From: Clostridiaceae bacterium
GTDB taxonomy: Bacteria > Bacillota > Clostridia > Oscillospirales > Acutalibacteraceae
Direction of reading: 5' to 3'
Length of the DNA stretch: 64,000 bases
Assembly: GCA_030530095.1 (NCBI GenBank)
Contig: JAUMVO010000003.1
Location: forward strand, 1-64,000
A model generated the notes under the pieces. That model was not told the DNA's origin. It saw only the letters and a list, made by a program, of their open reading frames with translations, and ran no database searches. Positions 48,171-56,801 of the stretch are shown here, piece after piece. How positions within the stretch are numbered: the first letter of the stretch is position 1; each line of letters begins with the position of its first letter. The position numbers and the translations under genes are program-made.

Positions 48171-50783
48171 TTATTTCTTGGCGGTCTTTTTGGCAGGAGC
48201 TTTTTTGGCTTCTGTCTTTTTTGCCGCCGTTTTCTTTGCGGGAGCCTTCTTTTCGGGCGCTTTTACCGTCGCGGTCTTTTTTGCTGCAGCTTTCTTGTCG
48301 GCAGGCTTCTTTGCCTCTGCTTTTGCGGGCTCCGCCTTCTTTGAAGCGGGCTTTTTGACTGCGGATTTGGCCGGCTGTGCAAATGCGCTCTTGGTGTGCC
48401 AGATGTCCCTTGCATATTCGTTGATAGCTCTGTCTGCGGCAAATACGCCTGCGCCCGAAATGTTCATAAGCGACATTTTGTTCCAGGTCTTCTTGTCGTT
48501 GTAAAGCTCGGCAAGATGCTTCTTTGCGCGTCTGTAATCCGCAAAATCGGCAAGAACCATATACGGGTCGTTGTTGATGATATTTGCGATTTCGGGGAAG
48601 CGCTTTCTGTCGATTTCGTTTACCGCAATATAATCAATTACGCGCTTTAATTCGCTGTTGTTCGCGTAGTAGCTGTTCGGGCTGTAGCCGCTGCGCTTGA
48701 GCTCCTCAACCTCGGGAGTGCTCATACCGAAGATAACGATATTGTCCTCGCCGACGGCGTCGTAAATTTCAACGTTTGCGCCGTCCATTGTGCCCAGGGT
48801 GATTGCGCCGTTAATCATAAGCTTCATATTGCTCGTGCCCGAAGCCTCGGTGCCGGCGAGCGAAATCTGCTCGGAAACGTCGGCGGCGGGCATAAGGCGC
48901 TCCGCCATGGTTACGTTGTATTCCTCAAGATAAACGACCTTGATTTTGCCGTTTACGTCGGGATCGTTGTTAATCATATCCGCAAGCGCGCAGATGAACG
49001 AAATAATCTTCTTCGCCATATAGTAGCCCGAAGCCGCCTTTGCGCCGAAGATGTAGGTTCTGGGCGTGTAGGGCATATCGGGATTGTCCTTCAATTCGAG
49101 GTAGTCGGCGAGAATGTTCAGCGCGTTGAGGTGCTGACGCTTGTACTCGTGAAGTCTCTTGACCTGAACGTCGAACATTGAATTCGGATCAAGCTCGATA
49201 CCCATAGTTTTTTTAACGTATGCGGCAAAAGCTTTCTTGTTCTCGGTCTTTATTCTGCCGATTTCGTTGAGTACGCCTGCCTTGTTCTTGAATTTACGAA
49301 GCTTGAGCAGCTCGTCCGCATGATAAACGAAGCCGTCGCCGATAAGGCTCTCGGCATATTCGGTGAGAAGCGGATTCGACTGGCACAGCCAGCGGCGGTG
49401 AGCGATACCGTTGGTAACGTTCTTGAACTTTGCGGGAGTCAGCTTATAGAAGTCGTTGAATACAGTCTGCTTTACGATTTCCGAGTGAAGCGCGGAAACG
49501 CCGTTTACGGAGTGTGAGCCTACTACGCAAAGGTTTGCCATTCTGACAACGCCGTTTGACATAATTGCCATTCTCTCAACGACGTCAGCGTTGTTCGTTG
49601 CCTGCCATACGAAGGAGCGGAAGCGGTTGTCGATTTCCTTGGTAATCTGCCAGATTCTCGGCATAAGTCTCTTGTAAAGGTCCTCGGGCCAGCACTCGAG
49701 AGCTTCCTTCATAACGGTATGGTTTGTGTAGGCAACCGTCTTGGTGATTATATTCCACGCGTCGTCCCAGCCGTAACCGCACTCGTCGAGCATAATTCTC
49801 ATAAGCTCGGGAATTGCAAGCGTGGGATGAGTGTCGTTAATATGAATTGCAACCTTTTCGGCAAAATTGTCCATTGTGCCGTAGGTGCGAAGATGCTTGT
49901 GAACGATGTCCTGAATCGAAGCGGAAACGAGGAAGTACTGCTGACGGAGGCGAAGCGACTTGCCCTCGGGATGATTGTCGGCAGGGTAGAGAACCTTTGA
50001 AATAACCTCAGCCATCGCCGTTCTCTCCATAGCTCTCATATAGTCGCCCTGATTGAAGAGCGTCATGTCGAGCGCGGGAGCCTCGGCCTTCCAGAGCCTG
50101 AGAACGGAAATGCCCTTGCCGTCCTTACCGGCAACGAACATATCGTAGGGAACCGCCTTTACGGGCAGATAGTTTTCAAGTTCAACGTGGTGGAACTGAT
50201 TTTCCCAGTAGTCAACAACGTCGCCCTCGAAGCGGACCTCGATTGCGCTCTCGTCGTGGGGAACGAGCCATACCTCGCCGCCGGGAAGCCAGAAGTCGGG
50301 AAGCTCGGTCTGCCAGCCGTCAACAAGCTTCTGCTTGAAGATACCCGCCTCGTAGAGTATCGAGTAGCCTCTTGCGGGATAGCCCTGGGTTGCAAGACCG
50401 TCGAGGTAGCAGGCGGCAAGTCTGCCTAAGCCGCCGTTGCCTAAGCCCGCGTCGGGCTCGCACTCGTAAATGCTGTCGAGCTTTATGCCGTAGTCCGCAA
50501 GCACGCTCTCAAAGGTCTTTGTAAGATTAAGATTGTAAAGATTGTTTTTAAGCGAACGGCCCATAAGGAATTCCATACAGAGATAGTAAACATTCTTCGT
50601 GCCTTCGTTGGCGGCAAGCTTGTTGAACTCTGCTCTGCCCTCTCCCATCATCTCTCTGAGAATAAGAGCGATTGCCTTATAAAACTGCTCGTTGGTCGCT
50701 TCTTCGGGACTTACGCCCATGAAATGCGAAAGCTTAGCCTCAACGAGCTCCTTTGCCTTTTTCTTTGAAAGTGAATAATTCAT
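48171..50783 (-). CDS. glgP: Glycogen/alpha-glucan phosphorylase with histone-H1-like C-terminal tail
   Basis: Releases glucose-1-phosphate from glycogen or maltodextrin; PLP-dependent GT35 enzyme. The PLP site region EASGTSNMKLMINGAITLGTMDGANVEI, the phosphate region and RVSVALHI-like N-terminal GNGGLGRLAACYLDGLA are typical. Residues 1 to about 798 are the complete enzyme. Residues 799-870 are an added tail built almost only from Ala, Lys, Pro and Thr (repeats of the type APAKKTAAKK). GGAGG precedes the ATG. No frameshift joins the two parts. Confidence 0.93.
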   Translation of the reverse strand: MNYSLSKKKAKELVEAKLSHFMGVSPEEATNEQFYKAIALILREMMGEGRAEFNKLAANEGTKNVYYLCMEFLMGRSLKNNLYNLNLTKTFESVLADYGIKLDSIYECEPDAGLGNGGLGRLAACYLDGLATQGYPARGYSILYEAGIFKQKLVDGWQTELPDFWLPGGEVWLVPHDESAIEVRFEGDVVDYWENQFHHVELENYLPVKAVPYDMFVAGKDGKGISVLRLWKAEAPALDMTLFNQGDYMRAMERTAMAEVISKVLYPADNHPEGKSLRLRQQYFLVSASIQDIVHKHLRTYGTMDNFAEKVAIHINDTHPTLAIPELMRIMLDECGYGWDDAWNIITKTVAYTNHTVMKEALECWPEDLYKRLMPRIWQITKEIDNRFRSFVWQATNNADVVERMAIMSNGVVRMANLCVVGSHSVNGVSALHSEIVKQTVFNDFYKLTPAKFKNVTNGIAHRRWLCQSNPLLTEYAESLIGDGFVYHADELLKLRKFKNKAGVLNEIGRIKTENKKAFAAYVKKTMGIELDPNSMFDVQVKRLHEYKRQHLNALNILADYLELKDNPDMPYTPRTYIFGAKAASGYYMAKKIISFICALADMINNDPDVNGKIKVVYLEEYNVTMAERLMPAADVSEQISLAGTEASGTSNMKLMINGAITLGTMDGANVEIYDAVGEDNIVIFGMSTPEVEELKRSGYSPNSYYANNSELKRVIDYIAVNEIDRKRFPEIANIINNDPYMVLADFADYRRAKKHLAELYNDKKTWNKMSLMNISGAGVFAADRAINEYARDIWHTKSAFAQPAKSAVKKPASKKAEPAKAEAKKPADKKAAAKKTATVKAPEKKAPAKKTAAKKTEAKKAPAKKTAKK

Positions 50784-50830
50784 ATATGTTAAGCCTCCAA
50801 TAAAATACTTTTCTTTTAACGCTCGTATAT

Positions 50831-50836
50831 ATTATA
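50831..50836 (-). promoter_or_regulatory. Likely -10 box of glgP
   Basis: TATAAT on the minus strand about 50 bases before the start codon; TTGAAA lies 15 bases further upstream, a short spacing. Confidence 0.4.
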
Positions 50837-50974
50837 CTAAAAAAGTTCAAATTTCAACCAAAAACAGGGCAACCGACAAAATTTCGGCGTTTTCCCTAAA
50901 AAGTTCACTAAAATAAAAATTGTTTGTATGTTTTCGTTTTTATATTACTGTATTATATTATAAACAATTTGTGC

Positions 50975-51003
50975 TTGACAACGAAAAATCTTTGTTATAT
51001 AAT
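50975..51003 (+). promoter_or_regulatory. Consensus promoter of rpsO
   Basis: TTGACA (50975-50980), 17 bases, TATAAT (50998-51003): a full match to the housekeeping consensus. Together with glgP's upstream sequence this fills the 335-base gap 50784-51118. Confidence 0.92.
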
Positions 51004-51035
51004 AACTTTCGCTTAATCGGTATGCACGGAGTATG

Positions 51036-51076
51036 GCGTAAACTCATTTATCTTGAGTATTCACCTGACCTTACGC
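51036..51076 (+). promoter_or_regulatory. Structured rpsO leader RNA
   Basis: In the 5' leader, GCGTAA (51036-51041) can pair with TTACGC (51071-51076), and within it ACTCA (51042-51046) with TGAGT (51054-51058), leaving an internal loop on one side. S15 is known to autoregulate through diverse leader structures, so this is a candidate S15-binding element. The ribosome site follows at about 51104. Confidence 0.5.
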
Positions 51077-51118
51077 TGTGGTACACGACGGCAAATATTA
51101 TCAAAGAGGTGAAAGAAT

Positions 51119-51382
51119 ATGACAAAAGAAGAGAAGCAGGCCATTATGAAGGAATACGCTGTTCACGAGGGCGACACCGGTTCACCCGAGGTTCAGATCG
51201 CTGTTCTTACCAAGAGAATTTCGGACCTTACCGAGCATCTCAAGGTTAATCAGAAGGACCATCACTCAAGACGCGGCCTTCACAAGATGGTCGGTCACAG
51301 AAGAAACCTTCTTGCATATCTTCAGAAGGTCGATATCGAAAGATACCGTGCCATCGTTGCAAGACTCGGACTTCGTAAGTAA
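51119..51382 (+). CDS. rpsO: 30S ribosomal protein S15
   Basis: 87-residue S15 with [51 protein letters not shown], covering the 16S rRNA-binding helices. GAGGTG precedes the ATG. Followed by pnp, the usual neighbour. A 110-base leader with a candidate regulatory structure precedes it. Confidence 0.97.
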   Translation: MTKEEKQAIMKEYAVHEGDTGSPEVQIAVLTKRISDLTEHLKVNQKDHHSRRGLHKMVGHRRNLLAYLQKVDIERYRAIVARLGLRK

Positions 51383-51393
51383 GACTTATTTGG

Positions 51394-51419
51394 GGCAAGC
51401 AGTTTTATTACTGCTTGCC
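51394..51419 (+). terminator. Terminator/attenuator between rpsO and pnp
   Basis: GGCAAGCAG pairs with CTGCTTGCC around an 8-base loop; the following TTGAATTGCTTTT is only partly T-rich. Confidence 0.75.
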
Positions 51420-51459
51420 TTGAATTGCTTTTACAAGTAATTTTCAGGACGTAAAAATC

Positions 51460-51546
51460 GGGGCAGGACAGCCTTGCTTTTAGCGGTAAACGGAGTTATC
51501 AAAAACTTGATGATTGCGTTTATTGCTAAAGCGTGTGTTTTGCCTC
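51460..51546 (+). promoter_or_regulatory. Long stem-loop in the pnp leader
   Basis: GCTTTTAGCGGTAAACG (51476-51492) can pair with CGTTTATTGCTAAAGC (51517-51532) with one bulge and two G-U pairs; inside it ATCA pairs with TGAT. Outer GGGGCA (51460-51465) and TGCCTC (51541-51546) may close the structure. It resembles the RNase III-cut leader stem through which PNPase controls its own mRNA in E. coli. Confidence 0.5.
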
Positions 51547-51574
51547 GTGAAATAAAAAAAGAGAGGTAAAAACT

Positions 51575-53770
51575 ATGTTTTTCAAGAACTTCAAGGTTTG
51601 GGAAACCGAACTCGCCGGCAGAAAGCTTTCGCTCGAAACCGGTAAAATGGCAGGCCTTGCAAACGCAGCCGTTATGGTACGCTACGGCGATACAAACGTG
51701 CTTTGCACCGTCACCGCATCCGCAACACCCAGAGAGGGCGTTGACTTCTTCCCGCTTTCAGTTGACTACGAGGAGAAGATGTATTCGGTCGGCAGAATTC
51801 CCGGCTCCTTTCAGAGAAGAGAGGGTAAGGCTTCCGAGAAGGCAGTGCTTACTTCACGCTGCATCGACAGACCTATCCGTCCTTTGTTCCCGAAGGATTT
51901 AAGAAATGACTGCACAGTTGTTGCAACTGTTATGTCGGTTGATCCCGACTGCAGCCCCGAAATCGCCGCAATGATAGGCGTTTCCTGCGCTATCGCAATT
52001 TCCGATATTCCGTGGGACGGCCCGATTTCAGGCGTTAACGTAGGTCTTGTTGACGGTCAGATCGTCATCAATCCCACTCTTGAGCAGAGAGCAAAGACCG
52101 ACCTTAACCTTACCGTTGCTTCCACCGCAGACCTCGTTGCAATGATCGAGGCGGGCGGCAACGAAATTCCCGACGACCTCATGTTCGACTGCATCATGGC
52201 AGGTCATGAGGAAAACAAGAAAATCGTTAAGTTCATTCAGGGTATCGTTGACGAGGTAGGTAAGCCCAAGTTTGCTTACGAGTCATCCGACCCCGATCCC
52301 GTTATCTTCAAGGAAATCGAGGACTTCTGCATTGAGGACGTCAAGAAGGCTCTCGACACCGACGACAAGAATGTCCGTGACGAAAGACTGCTCCCGATTT
52401 ATCAGGCAGTTCACGAGAAGTATGACGAGCAGTTTGAGGATAACACCGCTAAGCTCGACGAGATTATGTATCTCATTCAGAAGCACGTTGTCCGCTCATG
52501 GCTCAAGGACGAGCATAAGAGAGTTGACGGCAGAGGTATCGACGAAATCCGTCCCCTTAACGCCGAAATCGACCTTCTTGCAAGAGCTCACGGTTCGGGC
52601 TTGTTCACCAGAGGTCAGACTCAGGTGCTTTCCGTTGCGACGCTCGGCACTATCGGCGACGCTCAGCAGCTTGACGGCCTTGACGAGCAGAAGGAAAAGA
52701 GATATATTCACCACTACAACTTCCCGTCCTACTCCGTAGGCGAGACCAAGCCTTCAAGAGGCCCCGGCAGAAGAGAAATCGGACACGGCGCACTTGCCGA
52801 GAAGGCACTTGTTCCCGTACTTCCGTCAATCGAGGACTTCCCCTATACTATCAGAGTTGTTTCCGAGGTTCTTTCCTCCAACGGTTCAACCTCACAGGGC
52901 TCCGTATGCGGCTCGACTCTCGCTCTTATGGCGGCAGGCGTTCCGATCAAGGCCCCCGTTGCAGGTATTTCCTGCGGCCTTATCACCGGCGACGAAGGCG
53001 TTTACGGCGACTTTATGACCATGGTTGACATTCAGGGACTTGAGGACTTCTACGGCGATATGGACTTCAAGGTAGCAGGTACCAAGGAAGGCATTACCGC
53101 TATCCAGATGGACCTTAAGGTTCACGGTCTTACTCCCGAAATCATCAAGGAAGCCTTTGCAAAGACTCACAAGGCGAGAAACTACATTCTCGACGAGATT
53201 ATGCTTCCCGTTATTTCCGAGCCGAGAAAAGAGCTCTCCAAGTGGGCTCCCAAGATGCTTACAACCAAGATTGATCCCGAGAAGATCGGCGACGTTATCG
53301 GTAAGCAGGGCAAGGTTATTCAGAAGATTCAGGCTGAGTGCGACTGCAAGATTGACATTTCCGACGACGGTCAGGTATTCATTTCCTGCCTCGACACCGA
53401 GAAGGGCAAGAACGCTCTGTTCATCGTCAATGTTATCGCAAACGGTCCCGAGGTCGGCGCGATTTACAGAGGCGTTGTAACCCGTCTTATGAGCTTCGGC
53501 GCATTCGTTGAAATCGCTCCCGGCGTTGAGGGCATGGTACACATCAGCCACCTTGACGTAAAGAGAACCGAAAAGGTTGAGGACGTTGTAAACGTAGGCG
53601 ATCAGATTATGGTTAAGGTTCTTCCCGTTGACGATCAAGGCAGACTTAACTTCTCAAGACGCGAGGCTCTTATCGAGGTTGAAGGACTTGTTCCCGAAAA
53701 CGATATCACCGAGCGCGCTCCGAGAAAGCCGGGCGGAAGAAGAAACTTCCACAAGGGCGACAGGAAGTAA
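51575..53770 (+). CDS. pnp: Polynucleotide phosphorylase
   Basis: 3'-5' phosphorolytic exoribonuclease of mRNA turnover. Two RNase PH domains (about 10-215 and 315-550) joined by a helical domain, then KH (DPEKIGDVIGKQGKVIQKIQAE) and S1 (YRGVVTRLMSFGAFVEIAPGVEGMVHIS). KPSRGPGRREIGHGALAEKAL and SSNGSTSQGSVCGS are signature sequences. 731 aa, with a basic C-terminal end. GAGAGG precedes the ATG; a strong terminator follows. Confidence 0.96.
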   Translation: MFFKNFKVWETELAGRKLSLETGKMAGLANAAVMVRYGDTNVLCTVTASATPREGVDFFPLSVDYEEKMYSVGRIPGSFQRREGKASEKAVLTSRCIDRPIRPLFPKDLRNDCTVVATVMSVDPDCSPEIAAMIGVSCAIAISDIPWDGPISGVNVGLVDGQIVINPTLEQRAKTDLNLTVASTADLVAMIEAGGNEIPDDLMFDCIMAGHEENKKIVKFIQGIVDEVGKPKFAYESSDPDPVIFKEIEDFCIEDVKKALDTDDKNVRDERLLPIYQAVHEKYDEQFEDNTAKLDEIMYLIQKHVVRSWLKDEHKRVDGRGIDEIRPLNAEIDLLARAHGSGLFTRGQTQVLSVATLGTIGDAQQLDGLDEQKEKRYIHHYNFPSYSVGETKPSRGPGRREIGHGALAEKALVPVLPSIEDFPYTIRVVSEVLSSNGSTSQGSVCGSTLALMAAGVPIKAPVAGISCGLITGDEGVYGDFMTMVDIQGLEDFYGDMDFKVAGTKEGITAIQMDLKVHGLTPEIIKEAFAKTHKARNYILDEIMLPVISEPRKELSKWAPKMLTTKIDPEKIGDVIGKQGKVIQKIQAECDCKIDISDDGQVFISCLDTEKGKNALFIVNVIANGPEVGAIYRGVVTRLMSFGAFVEIAPGVEGMVHISHLDVKRTEKVEDVVNVGDQIMVKVLPVDDQGRLNFSRREALIEVEGLVPENDITERAPRKPGGRRNFHKGDRK

Positions 53771-53787
53771 TCGTTTGAATAAAACAG

Positions 53788-53815
53788 ACGGCGTAGGAAA
53801 ACCTACGCCGTTTTT
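53788..53815 (+). terminator. Terminator after pnp
   Basis: ACGGCGTAGG pairs with CCTACGCCGT around AAAA, followed by TTTTGCTTT. Confidence 0.93.
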
Positions 53816-53819
53816 GCTT

Positions 53820-54195
53820 TACAAACCGGAGTATGTCGAGGTCTGTGACCTCGAAGTGAAGAGGTAATAGTGAATAGTGAATAAGTAAAGGGAAGCTCCG
53901 CTTCCGAACATTTTAATAATTCTTTCGGCGCAAATCCCAATAAACGTAGGGGCGATTCATGAATCGCCCGTTTTATATTTGCCCGACAAATCGGAGTTTA
54001 TCGAGCGAAAGCTTGATAGGACACAAGCCTCCCTTGTCAAAGGGAGGGGGACCGCCGTACGGCGGTGGAGGGATTCCTTTTACTGTTATATCAAGCTTTC
54101 TTGAATCCCCTCGCCAGCGTTCGCTGGCCCTCTCCCCTTTAACAAGGGGCGCTGTTTTACTCTATCGAACTCAGCGACAAACTCAAATTTGCCGA
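53820..54195. repeat. Nested REP-like block, gene-less relative of the DUF559 elements
   Basis: This gene-free stretch holds the perfect palindrome GGGCGATTCATGAATCGCCC (53950-53969), then a nested structure between GACAAATCGGAGTTTATCG (53985-54003) and its inverted partner (54175-54193). Inside are both terminal hairpins of DUF559 copies 1/2: one end type at 54027-54076 and the other at 54105-54152, each facing outward, plus a 12-bp inverted repeat GAAAGCTTGATA (54006, 54090). ACAAACCGGAGTATGTCG at 53821 is a degenerate outer motif. Confidence 0.8.
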
Positions 54196-54210
54196 AACAC
54201 CTGCAACAAA

Positions 54211-54235
54211 AACGGACGGGCAAAGCCCGTCCGTC
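54211..54235 (-). terminator. Terminator after maf
   Basis: ACGGACGGGC pairs with GCCCGTCCGT around 3 bases; on the minus strand it continues TTTTGTTG. Confidence 0.88.
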
Positions 54236-54239
54236 CGTT

Positions 54240-54791
54240 TTATTCAAATTCCTTCAATTCTCTTACCAGCCGTGCAAGGGGAAGTCCGACGACGTTGTAA
54301 TAATCGCCGTTGATTTTCCGTACGAAAACGCCTGCCTTGCCCTGAATTCCGTAGGCGCCCGCCTTGTCCATAGGCTCGCCCGTTTCAATGTAGGCGTCAA
54401 TTTCCTTTTTGCTCAGGCTGTAGAAATACACTCTCGTTCTGTCGGTAAAGATTTTCTTCTTTTTGCCTTTTCTGATGCATACGCCCGTATAGACCGAGTG
54501 TTCACGCCCCGAAAGCAGGGAGAGCATTTCACGCGCCTGCTTTTTCGTTTCGGGCTTGCCGAGAATCTTTCCCTCGCAGGCGACAACCGTATCGGCGGTG
54601 ATTACGACCGTGTTTTCGTCGGCTTTAATCGCCTCGTTTTTTATTCTGCAGAGATAGCGCACCGCATTTGCGGGAGAGATACCGTCGGGCAGGGTTTCGT
54701 CAACGTCAGCCGTTTTCACGCTGAACTGCAGACCTGCTTTTTTGAGTAATTCACGCCGTCTGGGCGAAGCGGAAGCAAGAATAATCTTCAT
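54240..54791 (-). CDS. maf: Maf-family nucleoside triphosphate pyrophosphatase
   Basis: House-cleaning enzyme that hydrolyses non-canonical (d)NTPs. The N-terminal loop ILASASPRRRELLKKAGL, the catalytic ADTVVACEGKILGKPETKKQA and GKAGVFVRKINGDYYNVVGLPL are diagnostic. 183 aa. Overlaps the upstream nudix gene by 4 bases, giving a pair of nucleotide-sanitising genes. Confidence 0.94.
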   Translation of the reverse strand: MKIILASASPRRRELLKKAGLQFSVKTADVDETLPDGISPANAVRYLCRIKNEAIKADENTVVITADTVVACEGKILGKPETKKQAREMLSLLSGREHSVYTGVCIRKGKKKKIFTDRTRVYFYSLSKKEIDAYIETGEPMDKAGAYGIQGKAGVFVRKINGDYYNVVGLPLARLVRELKEFE

Positions 54792-55333
54792 TTCTTCTCA
54801 CCGTACACCTTATAGTATGTCTTGACAATTCCGACCTGAGTTTTCGAGTCACGGATTTCGTTATTCATTACCATACGGAATGCCTTATCAAGCGGAATTT
54901 TCTTGACCTCAAGGAATTCGTCGTCGTCAAGCTGCTGAGAGCCGAACCGAAGATTTTTCGCAAGATACATGTGAATTATCTCGCCGCAGTAGCCGGGAGT
55001 CGGATAAAGCTTTCCCAGATCCTCATAGTCACCTGCGGTTGCTCCCGTTTCCTCTTTGAGTTCACGCTTGCCCGCCTCAAACGGGTCCTCGCCGAATTCA
55101 AGCTTGCCCGCAGGCAGCTCAAGAGTTACCTCAAAATACGGGTAACGGAACTGCTCTACGAAAAGCAATTCATTGTTCTCCGTCAGCGCCGCAACGCACA
55201 CGCCGCCCGGATGCTCGACGATTTCACGCTTTGCGGTTGAGCCGTCGGGAAGCAGAGCGTCGTCAACACGAAGATTGACGATTTTGCCCTTGTAAATATA
55301 GTCCTGTTTAATCGGTTTTTCGGTTAAGTCCAT
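54788..55333 (-). CDS. ADP-ribose pyrophosphatase-type Nudix hydrolase
   Basis: The full Nudix box is at about 86-108: GKLEFGEDPFEAGKRELKEETGA (G, E, REL, EE, G in register). The YPTPGYCGEIIHMYLA segment, downstream of the box, is typical of ADP-ribose pyrophosphatases (NudF). ATG with GAGA upstream gives 181 aa and the start MDLTEKPIKQDYIYKG. It overlaps maf by 4 bases; its own upstream region is a REP-like block. Confidence 0.9.
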   Translation of the reverse strand: MDLTEKPIKQDYIYKGKIVNLRVDDALLPDGSTAKREIVEHPGGVCVAALTENNELLFVEQFRYPYFEVTLELPAGKLEFGEDPFEAGKRELKEETGATAGDYEDLGKLYPTPGYCGEIIHMYLAKNLRFGSQQLDDDEFLEVKKIPLDKAFRMVMNNEIRDSKTQVGIVKTYYKVYGEKK

Positions 55334-55397
55334 AACAATCTCTTTTCTTAATTGAAAGATGCACATAGTGACGGCGTTCTGCACGTCCGTCAGATCA

Positions 55398-55466
55398 CCT
55401 CATCCACCGTCTTCGACGGTCCCCCTTCCCCTCAAGGGGAAGGAACGGGCGATTCGTGAATCGCCC
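55398..55466. repeat. REP-like unit matching the end of DUF559 copy 3
   Basis: 55398-55446 (CCTCATCCACCG then CGGTCCCCCTTCCCCT and AGGGGAAGGAACG) is nearly identical to the left terminal repeat of the element at 19868, but no DUF559 gene follows. It runs directly into the palindrome GGGCGATTCGTGAATCGCCC (55447-55466), the unit also seen at 34329 and 53950. Confidence 0.82.
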
Positions 55467-55491
55467 TTACGGGTGTCATGCTTTTATATTA

Positions 55492-55518
55492 CGGTTTAGA
55501 TAGTTTTAATCTAAACCG
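55492..55518 (-). terminator. Stem-loop overlapping the murD stop codon
   Basis: CGGTTTAGAT pairs with ATCTAAACCG; the murD stop lies inside the loop side. Weak T content follows. Confidence 0.5.
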
Positions 55519-56801
55519 TATTTGTTTACTAATTCTTTATAATGTCTGCCCTTGAACTCAAAGTTTTTATAAACGTTGTAGCTCGATGCGGCGGGGGAGA
55601 GCAGACAGATTTTTCCCTTTGCAGTCTTTTCGTATGCCGTCCTGACCGCCTCGTCAAGGTCGGCGGCGCAGATAAGCGTTTTATCAGAGCCCTTCGCCTT
55701 TATCGCATTGACTATCGAGTGTCCCGTTTCGGGTGTGCCGATAATATTGCCGATACTGCTTTCGGCAAGCCAGTCAATGAATTCTGAATAGTCAAGCCCT
55801 CTGTCCTTTCCGCCGATTATCAGCGTATCAACGTTTTTGAGCGCCTCGACCGCACACTCGACGGCGTGGGGAATTGTGGCGATGCAGTCATTATAAAAGG
55901 TGATGCCCTTAAACGTGCCGACCTTCTCCATACGGTGTTCTATGCCGCTGAAGTTTTGGGCGCCCTTTTCACAGTCTGCGTCACTGACGCCGAAGGTCTT
56001 TGCGGCGTTATAGGCAAAAAGCACGTCCTGACGGTTGTGAACGCCTAAAAGATGCTCGTTGGTTATCTCAAACGGCAGAGCGTCGTCAAGCTTTACGCCG
56101 ATTTTATTTGATTTCACGCTGTCAAGATCGAGCCAGTCCGAAATACCCTGCGTACCGTTATAAATGAAGGTGTTGCTTTCGTTCTGATGACGGACGATAT
56201 TGAGCTTTGCGTTGACGTAGCCCGTCATTCCGCCCTTATAGTGGTCGAGATGCTCCTCGTAAATGTTGGTGAGAATTGCAACCTCGGGTGAGGCGTGAGT
56301 GAACTCAAGCTGATGCGAGGACATCTCGATTACCGCAACAGTGTCGGGATTGAGGCTGTCGAGCGTTTCAAAAACGGGAACGCCGATGTTGCCGATAAGC
56401 CTTGCGTCAAAGCCGCCTGCTTTGAGCATTTCATAGGTCAGCGTTGAGGTCGTCGTCTTGCCCTTTGAGCCTGTTATTCCCACCTTGCGGCAATCGGCGA
56501 AGCGCAGGAAAAGATCAACCTCGCAGGTGACCTCGGTGCCGTCCGTAATTTCAACGTCCTTAAAGGAAATACCGGGACTTTTGAGCACTAAGTCGAAGTC
56601 GTTTACTCTGTCGAGATAGCCGTCGCCGCTGATGATTTCAACGTTTTCGCCGTCAACGCTTACGCTGTTTCTGTCGGCTATGGTAACAGGCTTTTCGGGC
56701 AGATACTTTTTAATATAATTATAGCTCGACTGGCCTTCTCTGCCGTAGCCGAGAATCAGTATTGACTTGTCTTTAAGGTATTCAATGATTTTCGGCAACA
56801 T
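55506..56801 (-). CDS. murD: UDP-MurNAc-L-Ala:glutamate ligase (MurD, probably MurD2-like)
   Basis: Adds glutamate to UDP-MurNAc-L-Ala. ATP site GITGSKGKTTTSTLTYEML, VIEMSSHQLEF, the GVHNRQD motif, IEHRMEKVG and LSPAASSYNVY follow the Mur ligase order. The usual NDSKATN motif, which includes a lysine at the D-Glu site in E. coli, reads NDCIATIP here, and the first residues of the loop are GSKGK instead of GTNGK. It overlaps murL by 20 bases, so it likely takes L-Glu and MurL then epimerises it. 431 aa. Confidence 0.88.
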   Translation of the reverse strand: MLPKIIEYLKDKSILILGYGREGQSSYNYIKKYLPEKPVTIADRNSVSVDGENVEIISGDGYLDRVNDFDLVLKSPGISFKDVEITDGTEVTCEVDLFLRFADCRKVGITGSKGKTTTSTLTYEMLKAGGFDARLIGNIGVPVFETLDSLNPDTVAVIEMSSHQLEFTHASPEVAILTNIYEEHLDHYKGGMTGYVNAKLNIVRHQNESNTFIYNGTQGISDWLDLDSVKSNKIGVKLDDALPFEITNEHLLGVHNRQDVLFAYNAAKTFGVSDADCEKGAQNFSGIEHRMEKVGTFKGITFYNDCIATIPHAVECAVEALKNVDTLIIGGKDRGLDYSEFIDWLAESSIGNIIGTPETGHSIVNAIKAKGSDKTLICAADLDEAVRTAYEKTAKGKICLLSPAASSYNVYKNFEFKGRHYKELVNKYGLD

